DNA of 64,000 nucleotides from Ignelater luminosus (taxonomy: Eukaryota > Arthropoda > Insecta > Coleoptera > Elateridae): NCBI GenBank assembly GCA_011009095.1, contig VTPC01090559.1, positions 183,809-247,808 of the forward strand, written 5' to 3'. The first letter of the stretch is position 1; the number at the start of each line of letters is the position of its first letter. Shown piece by piece: positions 12,265 to 58,252 of this stretch. The position numbers and the translations under genes are program-made. The notes under the pieces were generated by a model. That model saw only the letters and a program-made list of their open reading frames with translations. It ran no database searches and was not told the DNA's origin.

Positions 12265-12412
12265 AAACCAGCATCCCTCCCCAAGGAGACCCCCTGGTGT
12301 TTTGTTGGGAAGTTCAGAAAAGACTCCCTCGTGTCCGGTCAAGAGAACTTTCGAACCCACGCCCATGGCGGTGCCCTGCCGGTGCTTTAACACAGAAAAT
12401 TCATATATCCAA
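12265..12412 (-). repeat. Possible tRNA-derived SINE-like fragment
   Basis: The stretch is markedly richer in GC than its surroundings. On the minus strand it reads AAAGCACCGGCAGGGCACCG and then GTGGGTTCGAAAGTTCTC. The GGTTCGAA core resembles a pol III B box, with an A-box-like segment about 30 bases upstream, as in insect tRNA-derived SINEs. The B box is imperfect and I found no target duplication. An open frame on the plus strand (11883-12419) covers it but shows no known protein domain. Confidence 0.3.
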
Positions 12413-12424
12413 GACATAATTTAG

Positions 12425-13080
12425 CAGTACGACACTGGTTCTACTTATAACTACTGTATAAGATATGATCAAAAACAATCTTATGTTTTTAATTTTACAT
12501 ACCCCCCAAAACAACATTTATACACTGTTAAAGCTTCTTACAATAGTAGCAAAAGGATTAAAAACTAAAATATAAATTATAAGACGTTTTATAAGGTTGA
12601 ATCTGTAAATTAAAAAATCTGAAGTGTCGTTAAATAAACCGTAGAAATAACTGGAAGAAGAAATTTATAAAAAATTAAAAACTAAGAATCTGGGTGTTTT
12701 CTATAGAGGGTATTAGCAAAACAGTATCGAAATTCCCTAATTTTTTGTCTTTTCGATATTTCAAGAACAAGGTAAGGTATGGCGACGGAACTTCCTACAT
12801 ACTCGTTACTCTTAGGTGTTGTCGCGTAACCTTGAGTTACAGAATTATATTTGACTCTAGCTTAACTAGGACCAGCAAATTTCTGAAACAGAACGCAAAA
12901 AAAGAACCTGCTTGATTGATTGCTTCCTATGGTTGCGGAATAGCGGCTCTGAAGGAGTACATAATCCTTATCTACATAAAAAACGCGGCTACAACCACAC
13001 AAGATTTCTAAATCGGTAGACTACAAAATTTATAGTGACAATTGACAAAAATTTCCGAAGAAATTTAGTATTTCACAATT
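12425..13080. other. Non-coding stretch without recognised features
   Basis: AT-rich sequence between the SINE-like fragment and a GC-richer open region. A 73-codon open stretch at 12694-12915 has no recognisable content. Confidence 0.4.
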
Positions 13081-13083
13081 TTC

Positions 13084-13620
13084 TTGAAAATTTCTACTGT
13101 TGCAGAAGATTATAAACGCCGACGGCAAAATCCAGCGCTTTTAGACGTAGATTTCGAATTTAGTGGCCTCGCAGGAGCGTGGTTGTGGTCCACGAAGCGT
13201 CGGGACTTCCTCGTTTTCGACAAGAAGAGAATTGGAGACGTCACAAATTCCCGCTCCCGGAACAAGCTGCGTGGATCGAACAAGACATTGAGACAAAAAC
13301 CCCCAGACCAAAGCCTGCTACTTACCCTCAGATGGCTGAGGCTTGTTGCACCCAAGAAATTAACAATTACGGAATTAAAGCACACTCGCACCTTAGCGGC
13401 GATCTTCCGTTCACACCAGCTAACGCTCGTTCAGACTTCAACACTCTCCTCAGAACAGGTTCCGACTCCAATATCAACCTGATCGCAATAAATCAAAGCA
13501 GGGAAGAAATACCCGGTGTCCCGCTATTAACAACAGTTAAGCGTAAAATTCCCTGCACTTTCATTGATACAACGAATATGGAACGGTGATAAAAAGGTAA
13601 CCGTTACAACGTCTACAATT
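13084..13620 (+). other. GC-richer segment with overlapping open frames, unidentified
   Basis: This segment is clearly GC-richer than its AT-rich surroundings. It carries plus-strand open frames at 13084-13482 (132 codons) and 13179-13589 (136 codons), plus an opposing one at 13110-13391. The second frame reads FPLPEQAAWIEQDIETKTPR and is proline- and charge-rich; the first contains KLRGSNKTLRQKPPDQ. I do not recognise either. It could be a gag- or ORF1-like relic of a retroelement or an isolated exon. The abrupt change of composition favours inserted DNA. Confidence 0.3.
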
Positions 13621-13722
13621 CTACGGTTTGAGTTTGATATCTTCGTAAGAGTCGGAGAATTGCAGGGGGTGGCTAATCTCCAGCTCTAAAGAAGAATTAA
13701 AAGATCTATTTTCGGAATTAGC

Positions 13723-13832
13723 AATGGATTTGTCAAAAAAGTTACTCTTGCATCTTTTCCGTGGAATGCACAATTTTCTAGTAAAATTAGATTTTTCAAA
13801 ATCTCACAAATTGAATGACCTATAGTAAGGTC
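13723..13832 (+). repeat. Left arm of an outer inverted repeat flanking a transposon
   Basis: Landmarks AAAAAAGTTACTCTTGCAT, CACAATTTTCTAGTAAAATT and ACAAATTGAATGACCTATAG are matched in reverse complement at 16736-16840. Weaker similarity extends outward to about 13685. The arms lie outside the GGGGCC ends of the transposon at 14027-16704. Confidence 0.85.
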
Positions 13833-13870
13833 CGCATCGCATTTCTACTTTGCTCGATAGCTTTCTTTCC

Positions 13871-13961
13871 TAAAGTGCACCGTTTTGAAGATACAGGGTG
13901 TCGATATTTCTTGTTTTTAAGTAAATTTTCATACCCTGTATCTCGAAAACGATGCACTTTA
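13871..13961. repeat. Small palindromic MITE-like repeat with CCCTGTATCTCGAAAAC arms
   Basis: TAAAGTGCACCGTTTTGAAG followed by ATACAGGGTGT at 13871-13901 is inverted at 13931-13961 (ATACCCTGTATCTCGAAAAC followed by GATGCACTTTA). It is itself bracketed by CGCATCGCATTTC and GGAATGCGATGCG, giving a further palindrome layer at 13838-14018. A related single copy, CTCTATATCTCGAAAACGGT, lies near 16988. Confidence 0.75.
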
Positions 13962-14026
13962 AAAAAAGAAGTTATAGGGGAGAGTTAATTTATTTTCTTT
14001 CAAGGAATGCGATGCGAATAATTGAA

Positions 14027-16704
14027 GGGGCCAATGCAAGAAGTGGACATGTCGACAATTTACAATTTTACAGGAAACGAAAAAAACGTTTGCAGCTTAA
14101 ATACTGTAGTTTAACAAGTTTTTGATTTATAGTAGCTATTTATGACTAGTATGTGGATATTTCAGTGTGTATGGTTAGTCGTTATATATTTTTTTACGGC
14201 TGCAAAAAATAAAATCTGTTGGAGATGTCCACTTCTTGCACAGTAAATTAAGATTTGATTTTTGAAATATATTTATTTCTTGAAAACCTAAACTTTTATA
14301 TGTAAGAACAGTGATTCAATCTATATTATTATTAAATATCAATTTAGTAGTGGTTTTCTTCATATTCTGAGCACGACGAATGATTTTCTGTATTAGCAAA
14401 TTCTCTATGGTAATTTTTTATATCTTCATAAAACCATTGATCAGCTACTGGCACATAGTAAGATGCTAACGTCATTACATGCTCAAACTTTTTTTGTTTC
14501 AATTTCCTTCTTTCATTATACAAAAGAGTGGTATCATTCGGCATGGTGACAGATATGTTTTTATTTTTTATATCAAATTCTTCATACACCTGTAGTGATA
14601 CTGATACACTACATAAAATGTTTGACATTTTGGTAATGTCATAACGAAAGATTCTGTATTTGGATATTGTAAACTTTGCATTTTTTCGGCTTGGAGTTTT
14701 TTTGAACATTGGTAAAAAGTGGTCTTTAAAATTCAGAAACATTTTTTGTTGAACTGGAATAACCACAAATTTCTTTCCAGATTCTGTAATAATTTTGGCG
14801 TATTCATTTGGCAGGTATATTTTGTCGTATCTTCGTTTTCTTTGTTCAATAGCTCCGAAGCTGCGATCACAGGGTAGATAACTGTGCCCCGGTTCAGGAA
14901 AACGTTGGTAGATAAATTTAAATTTACCAGTTTCAATAAGACTGTAAAAATACTGCGTCATGACATAATTTTTGTTTTGTGACGCACAGTTGTCCGAAAA
15001 CATGCAGACGCCAGTAACCTTAGGTCTAAGGATATTGTTGAAGAAATAATTAAGTAGGCTGATAACTTCATTTTGTCCTTTTCCAGCAAGCGTTTCATCA
15101 TACAAAAAGAAGTAGCTTTTACCCGTGCTTGCGACATGAATGCAGAAGTTGTACACCCACATTTGAATTTTGTAAAATACGTCTCCACCTGGTGCAACTG
15201 GTAACGGAAGATTTTGCTGGAAATCAAATGTAATAACTTCAACATGATCATTATTTTTACACAGTTTTGTCTTTGCCTTGAGATCTTTATAAAATGTTTC
15301 TGCTTTGGCAACATGTAACTCCTTTTCTGTCCTGAGCTGTCTCTTCTCTTCTTCTGTTTCAGCACTTAAAAGTTTGTTCATTTCTGACATGAATCTGACT
15401 TAGGCTTTCCAAATGAAATATTAAAATTTTCTGTAAAATATTTTCGAAAGAATTCGTATTTTATTACAGGTTTAAAGTTTTCATTGTCCCTATTCCCCTG
15501 TAATATTCTATATTGATCGGGCTCATACTTTTCTAAGTACAAAGCATGGATTTTAGAAACATTTAGCAATGGTGATAGATAATACTTTTGTAAATTATCA
15601 GTTCTACTGTAGTGTGATTTATATTTAGGAAAGCTCATTATATGAGCATTTAACTGAGTTAATATGTCAGGAGTAACTTGATTTGGCCTATTGTTATGTT
15701 TTCCACGCCGGTCTATTGGAGGAGTCACATTGAATTTCATGTGGTCGATTATTCTGTTGATCCTACCTTTTTTTATTCCGTGTATAGCAAGCAGTGCATT
15801 TTTACATACAGGAACTTTAGTAGCATTTTCTTTAACCTAAAACAGATAAAATGTGAGTACCATACCACTCCCTCTTTGACATTCACAAATGTGTGCGCTA
15901 TAACCAGAATAAATTTAAGTAGATATCAAAATATCCACTTACAGAAAATGTGCAATAAACACTTTTTGGTTTATTATTTTCATCGCTGCGTTTTCTGTGC
16001 TGTGCAACTTGTTTTATGGCAATGTTTCCAGATAAATATGCATCCTGCAAGTCCTTGCTTGGTAGTTTATAAAATGCTTTAAATATTGCCACTCTGGTAT
16101 CAGCTGTAACTCTGTCAAAACATTTCATTTTGCAGTTACATGCATTTCCTAGTTGTTTTTCTGGTACTACTTGTTTCAAAGTATTAACATATTCTTTGCC
16201 AACAGTTTTGCGTTCCTTTCTCACATTTCTTTGCCACTGCTTTTCTTTCCTCAACCGTTTCTTGCCTTTATCTTCCTTTAAAGTGAGGTTAGGTTCCTCA
16301 GTTTCACTACCTTCTGATGGTATATATTCAGGGTCTGTTTGAGAATCACTGCCGGCATAAGGATCCTCCTCTGATTCTGATGAAGAACTCATTGTGCACT
16401 ATTTAATACCACAATAAATAGGTTAACAATAACACTACACTTCACATAAACACACTGTTGTAGTCACGTACGCAGTACACAACTACCCACAATACTTTGC
16501 AAAAACTGGACATGACCAGTTCATGTCCACTTCTTGCACAGTACTTAGTAGGAAGACAACCAACATCGCACTCGTATATGATCTATGTTAGCGGCAGAAG
16601 TCTAGTTCTTGCTCAGAACGATGCAGTAACGATTCAAGAACATGTCCAAACAAATAACTCATTTCCGATAAAAAATGGACATGTCCACTTCTTGCATTGG
16701 CCCC
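14027..16704 (-). mobile_element. DNA transposon with GGGGCCAATGCAAGAAGTGG terminal inverted repeats
   Basis: A near-perfect 27-bp terminal inverted repeat lies at 14027-14053 and 16678-16704, and it encloses a spliced gene on the minus strand. The motif ATGTCCACTTCTTGCA occurs inside both ends: inverted in the left TIR, direct at 14225-14240 and 16523-16538 (both continuing CAGTA), and in the right TIR. This resembles transposase-binding subterminal motifs. Flanks read AATAATTGAA and TTCAATTATA, which continue the inverted symmetry, so a target duplication cannot be assigned. Confidence 0.85.
14344..16392 (-). pseudogene. DUF7869-like transposon protein, two exons, one frameshift
   Basis: The gene is on the minus strand. 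Exon 1 (16392-15943) starts with an acidic serine-rich region and then a basic segment with CNCKMKCFDRV. The donor GTAAGT and acceptor TTTTAG bound an intron at 15942-15837. Exon 2 starts VKENATKVPVCKNALLAIHG and contains INRIIDH and PPIDRRGKHNNRPNQV. After SFGKPKSDSCQK near 15385 the frame changes by one missing base; the remaining 348 codons (15390-14344) contain VITFDFQQNLPLP, FLYDETLAGKGQNEV, MFSDNCASQNKNYV and PEPGHSYLPCDRSFG. These are landmarks of an uncharacterised protein family widely dispersed in insect genomes. Spaced acidic residues (FDF, SDN, CDR) suggest an RNase H-like fold, but the catalytic set is inference. The single lesion implies a fairly young copy. The superfamily is not assigned. 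Confidence 0.8.
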
Positions 16705-16735
16705 TTCAATTATATCCTGTTTTTAAAACAATGCA

Positions 16736-16840
16736 TGACCTTACCACAGGTCGTTGAATTTGTGAGAAAAACGCAATTTTACTAGAAAATGATGCATTCT
16801 GTGGGAAGAATGCAAGAGTAACTTTTTTTGTCAAATCAAT
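16736..16840 (-). repeat. Right arm of the outer inverted repeat
   Basis: Inverted partner of 13723-13832: GACCTTACCACAGGTCG, AATTTTACTAGAAAATGATG and GCAAGAGTAACTTTTTTTGT. It lies outside the right GGCCCC end of the transposon. Confidence 0.85.
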
Positions 16841-16904
16841 TATTTTAATTATTCAGTGGCGTAACAATTTTCTTTAGCAATTCCTCCTCAGATGGAGATA
16901 TAGA

Positions 16905-19474
16905 GATATATATAGAGAATCACGTCCTAGTCTCACCTTGTTTTTTGAAATACTGAAAAAACAAGAAATTCTAATTGAAACTTTGACACTCTATATCTCG
17001 AAAACGGTACATTTATGGACACATAATTTTCTAGACCTTTTTACTTATTTTCATTACTACACGTCTTTTTTGTCAATATTTCTTTAACACCCTATATAAT
17101 ATAAATCTTAAATTAATGTTCTAGCTCTGCAGATTTAATTTGTAAATAACAAAAATGTCTGTTTATTTCTAATCTATTACTATGCAAAATGTAAATTTAA
17201 TTTTAAAAAACTGAGTATAAGATAAAAAATATAAAAGTAACAAGATTTCATTTAAACAAGGTTGTGAAAAAATTATTAAACATCAGGTCATACATAAAAA
17301 GTTGTATTTATTACTAAAATGATGTATTCTATTGTCAAAACTAATATATACTTACATACAAAAGTGATGCCATCAGTGATGAACAGTAGAATTGGTAGTT
17401 GAAATCGGTTGGGTTAATTAATGCTTATAGTAAAAAATACAAAGATTTTAATAATTTATTTAGCATTCTTTTCTTATATAATCAAATGATAGCTTTCTTT
17501 CTCACTCGAAAAACTCATAGAAAACCTTATAAACTTAGTCTGGAAAATTAATTCAATAAATATGAATTATGCATGTAGATATAGAATTTTAACTTGAATT
17601 AGTTATTTACAATTTATCAAATATTTGCGTTTCTATAATGGCGTACTATATGAAAATTGTGAAAAACAAGTATAAAATTCCATCGACCAACTTAAAAATA
17701 ATGCTGTTAGGTGTTATAGTTAACATTTAGAATCATATATTCAATAACAAGATTTTGAGTTTACAGTCTAGAATAAGTGGATCTGTAAAAATTCAGCACC
17801 ATCTTTAAGTTGTTACAGATTGTAAAGTAACTTAAAATTATCAAAAAATTTGTATTTTAACAGTCTAAATCTAAATAGATATTCTTTTAAAAAATCAGCA
17901 AAGTTGTGTAAGCAATGATGAGTTTAGACATGTTTAGGTACTTGGTCAATTTAATGGCACTCTGATGTTTGTAAATATTGCTAAAACTGATAAACTATTG
18001 TTCAACTGCTTTACATTTGTTTTCAGATGTTATTTTCTTTAAATACAACTTTACTAACAAATAAGCTCCCAAAAATCTGTAGGTATTTCGGTAATACTAC
18101 AGAAAGTTTCGGTGAGTGAAATTGGTCAGTGATGCCAAAAAATGGCACATGCAATAATTAAATGATTTCCTTAAAATTTGTAATTCAACATCTATTGTAC
18201 ACAATTTTTATTATCTACTCCACTAATTCGATTAAATAAATCCTTTGATTATTGATTTATAATGAACACATGATAAAGTGGTGTTATTCTATGATAATTG
18301 AATTTCCTATAGCAATTTATATAGAATTTGAACATTTTTGTTTTTATTTGGTTATATAACTCTATCTGAATTATATTGTAACACTGGCTATATTAAATGT
18401 TTATATATTAATGTATCTGTAGCAGCAAAAAATCAAATTATTACCTAAATCTTTTTAACCAATTGAATTGATTGTCACTCATATTAGATAAATATATGTT
18501 ATGTGTACTCAAATATATTTTTCAACAGTAGCTAATAAAAATTGTGAAGTATCTAGCGGTCAGTTTATTCTTTTAAAAAATATAGATGCTGAATAAGCGT
18601 TTACTGTCTTTCATGCAGGTTAATTATACAATTTATTAATTTTTTCTTTACATAAAACATACCTAATAGCAGTGCAAACTTTTAATATTCTATATATTTT
18701 TCTAAGTTCAGTCATTGCATGACAATAAATTTCAATATGCAATAATATCACGTAGGTAGTTTAGAACTACTTAAAAATAAATAGCAATAAATTATGCGTA
18801 GGCTGAGAAAAAGACCTGTAAAATATCCCCCGAGAAAATAAAGCAGGTATTACAGTGTAAATAGAAAAGATCACAAGTATTGTTTGTGTACTTTATGCTC
18901 AATTTGTCCTTCCACTTCATTTATAAATATTAAAGTTATTTAGCTACCTTAATAAATATATCCTTTTGACATTCTTTGTTTTTTAACATAATGTTGTTTT
19001 CGGTTTATAGGTTTAGATCTCAGCCCACAATCTATCATCTATAAAAAAGAAATAAAAGACTATCTTTGCAAAGTGTGATCTCAGTTCTTTTAGTAGGCTA
19101 TCGTACAATATACAAAATACGTAAATTTATACAGCTTTCAACAATATCATTCCTTACAAATGAGTTTAAAAACCCTAAGAGTACTACTTTAAAGCTTGAA
19201 TACTATACAAACTTAGTTACATAGTGATTAAAAATTGAGCTTAAATACTCAAATGTGGCACCAAACTGGTCAGAATTTTAATAGTTCATAAGGTATTAAG
19301 TTTATTTGATCACACATACGGAACACCTCATTGTAGGAAACCATCAAAGACAATAATAACAGTCTTTAAAACCATTAAACCAGAAATGAAATATCCCCGA
19401 ACAACTCCCATTTTTTTTAAAATTCAAAAGCAAAAATTACTTTTATACTATGTGTGTATGTATATATTACGAAC
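16905..19474. other. AT-rich DNA downstream of Ca-beta, including its probable 3' UTR
   Basis: No protein-like frame was seen. On the minus strand it follows the last stop codon of the Ca-beta distal exon, so at least the right-hand part is likely its 3' UTR. A candidate poly(A) signal (TTTATT on the plus strand) lies at 19311-19316, among several others. Confidence 0.45.
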
Positions 19475-55451
<35,977 letters not shown>

Positions 55452-57219
55452 CCAGGCATCCGTGGCGCAATTTATTAATTTACACAAGATACAAAAAAAA
55501 AGAGGAAAAACTAAATAATCTGATACAACTGAAAAGTAACTCCGAAATTAAGTGGAATAACGAATTTTATTAATTTGAATTTAAAAACAGGTCCGGTTTA
55601 ACACGCAAATTTAAAAATGTAAACAAAAACATTATTTGGAAGTTAATCGGTTACTTTTCTTGCATTAATTTGTTGTAAATTGTTAACTAACTAAATAGAT
55701 TTTTCACATAAATTATTCTTGGCATTAATAATAATTGATCTTAGAACAGGAAGGCTTTCATGCTAACGTTATTGAAAATCCTTTTAAAAATCATCACGTG
55801 ATAGGGAATTTCATCAAGATCAGAGATAAAAATCACTATCCTTTTAAGATATGAAAGTAAAATCCATAATTTCTTAGGAGAATGCAATTAATGGAACGGA
55901 AACTGCTAGAACACACGAAAATCCATTAAAAGTTCGACTAAATCAACCGCAAAAACGAAAGCAATTCGCGCACTCAAACTACTATTTTATAAAAAATGAA
56001 CAAAAGGCACAACTTATTATACACTAAAATTACAAATTTACAAATTACATCTGACGTATTTTCAGTATGAAAATGTAATGTTTTGCTTAAGCATACACTA
56101 AGAGTAGTAATACGGGTAAGCGCCGCTAGGTGAGGTACAATCAAGGATGAATCGAGCTTTTAGGTTTCATGTCCTGACACTTCACAGGATACGAGCTTTA
56201 AGCTCTCTGACTGTACAGGGTTGAAGAGAGGGGGTGAAAGTGCGGGTGCGCATGTACAACTATCGATTTAAACAACTGACTATACTCGGGGGTGTGTCGT
56301 TTTTACAGCACGTCAACCACTACGGCTCTTTTCTGTTTGTTGTCAACTTTCAGGAAAAAACAAATAGATCGGAGGAAACTAGACTGATCATTCACCTTTG
56401 TGCAATAAAACTTTTATTGTAATTATTAAAGCTTCTAAGAGAAAGTTTCTTATGGTATCGATTGGGGTTGTAAAAATTTTCGAAATCTTTTCAATGAATA
56501 AAAAAAGCTTGTGGAAGGAGAAATTAAAAAATCTTAATGGGTTGTTATGTGGAGATTTTATCAGTTTTAAATTAAAAGTCATTAGGGCACGAAAGTGGGG
56601 CAAACCTATAAAAGAATACAGTACGATATTGATGAATTCTGCTCTACTATATTCATTTTAAAAGTGTACAATCAGTTTGAATTCGTTTCCAAAAAAAAAC
56701 TCATTTTTGCAGTATTCTAATTCTAATGTAAGTTACCTTAAAAGAAGAAATCATATTAGAAAAACGGGCTAAAACTTCCACCCCACACCTTAAAACGTAC
56801 ACTAACGACTAAAGTTTAAGAAACACTCATTTTTTTTCAACTTTAAAAGTTTCAGCCGTCTACATTAAGTAAATAATTAGTTTCAGTCTATCTGCATTCT
56901 GTCTTTAAGACAATTTCAAGTTTGTTTAGATTGGGGAAAAAACGTAAGTTTAAATAAACGTTTCTGAAATGTATGTGATACTCTATCTTTCATTAAATAT
57001 ACAACATATTTCATCTTCACTAAAAAGAAGAAATAAATCTAACAGAAATGATCAAAGAATATTTTATAATGTGCAGAAAAAGTATTCAGATATATGTACA
57101 GTCAACACATAAAGCAATGTCGCAAAATGATTTATATTCTGGTATTTAATGTCTAAATTAATGACAATGTTTGTAATCCATATATACTAACTTAATAAAT
57201 GAATCTTAGTTAATCGATT
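55452..57219 (-). other. Sequence upstream of the Ca-beta distal first exon
   Basis: It would hold the 5' UTR and promoter of the long-N-terminus transcript. A locally GC-richer stretch at about 56110-56320 could be a non-coding first exon or promoter, but no specific signal was identified. Short open frames at 56234-56422 and 56398-56661 have no recognisable content. Confidence 0.35.
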
Positions 57220-57226
57220 ACTATCT

Positions 57227-58252
57227 ATGGCGGCTAATGCAGTTAGTGTTGTTGAGCTCCCAGTGAAAAAGTGTAAAAAGTGTAATACTGTGCCAGTACC
57301 AGGGTTACAGTGTATAATCTGTGGAACGTTAATGCACCCGGGCTGTCTAAAATATTTTACAGATATTGTTAAACTTGATGAAAAGCACATAAAGTGTTGT
57401 GACGAGACAGAACAAAGCGATGTACTAGTAAGAAGTGGTGGATTAGACGATTCAATGGATTCTAGAAACACAATCATTGTGGAACGAGCCGATGTGAAAT
57501 CAAAAGATGAAGTAATTAAGAAGCTTTTGCAAGAGAAGAAGAGATTAAGTAAGGAAAATAGTTTATTACAAAAATTAATCAGTGAGATGGAAGATAAAAA
57601 TGGACTTCTGTACTTTAAAATAGGAGTGTTAGAGAAACAAATAACAGGTGAAACTGATGTGAAGCAAAAGCAATATAATAAGCAAATAAAACCGCCAACT
57701 GTGATAACAGAAAATGTAAATGTAAAGTACAAACAAAAATCGCAAACAGAAAATATTGAAACACACAACCTTGACACCACAAAAGAAACTGTTAAAAAGG
57801 TAAAACCAAAAATCACAAAAGAAACTGTAGCAGCCAGTATCCATTTAACAGAGAGTCAAATTAAATGTAAAGAGATCATCTCTTTAAATAGCGATGTAGA
57901 CAATCAACAACGAAAGACATCTATGCCCAAAAAACAACAGAAAAGGATTATAGTGGGCTCTCAAGTAAACGAAATTTGTAAATTAAAAGTAGCCCCCAAG
58001 GTAAAATCGATTCACATTTGCAAGTTATCCACCGACACCACAGCACAGGAAGTTCTTGACCACGTGGTATCGGTAGCTCCAGTAATATCATGCGAAAAAA
58101 TTGAATCGAAATTTCCAAAATATTACTCCTCATTTAAACTTGATGTGAATGAAGGCGATGCTGATAAGATTATGGATCCAACTGTATGGCCGAAACGAAC
58201 CTGCATCAATAATTTTTTTTACCGAAAAAATCAACCCCGGCGCATACAATAA
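57227..58252 (+). CDS. Retrotransposon ORF1 protein
   Basis: 341 residues, probably an RNA-binding and particle-forming protein of a non-LTR element. The N-terminus has a PHD-like zinc knuckle: CKKCNTVPVPGLQCIICG, then MHPGCLK and KCC (about residues 16-60). A predicted coiled coil follows (about residues 88-140: KKLLQEKKRLSKENSLLQKL). The middle is lysine-rich and unstructured. The C-terminal domain, about residues 260-341, has the family pattern IHICKLSTDTTAQEVLDHV, YYSSFKLDV, DPTVWPKRTCINNFFYRKN. The start ATG lies within the target-site duplication at the junction. A large minus-strand frame (57187-57816) is a shadow of this ORF. It stops 11 bases before the ORF2 start. Confidence 0.9.
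   Translation: MAANAVSVVELPVKKCKKCNTVPVPGLQCIICGTLMHPGCLKYFTDIVKLDEKHIKCCDETEQSDVLVRSGGLDDSMDSRNTIIVERADVKSKDEVIKKLLQEKKRLSKENSLLQKLISEMEDKNGLLYFKIGVLEKQITGETDVKQKQYNKQIKPPTVITENVNVKYKQKSQTENIETHNLDTTKETVKKVKPKITKETVAASIHLTESQIKCKEIISLNSDVDNQQRKTSMPKKQQKRIIVGSQVNEICKLKVAPKVKSIHICKLSTDTTAQEVLDHVVSVAPVISCEKIESKFPKYYSSFKLDVNEGDADKIMDPTVWPKRTCINNFFYRKNQPRRIQ

Noticed and set aside
11883..12419. 178-codon plus-strand frame
   Set aside because: It begins in AT-rich sequence and ends in the SINE-like fragment, with no recognisable domain or splice support. Treated as chance plus repeat.
57187..57816. 209-codon open frame on the minus strand
   Set aside because: It lies opposite the well-supported retrotransposon ORF1 and reads as cysteine/phenylalanine/serine-rich antisense of a lysine-rich protein.
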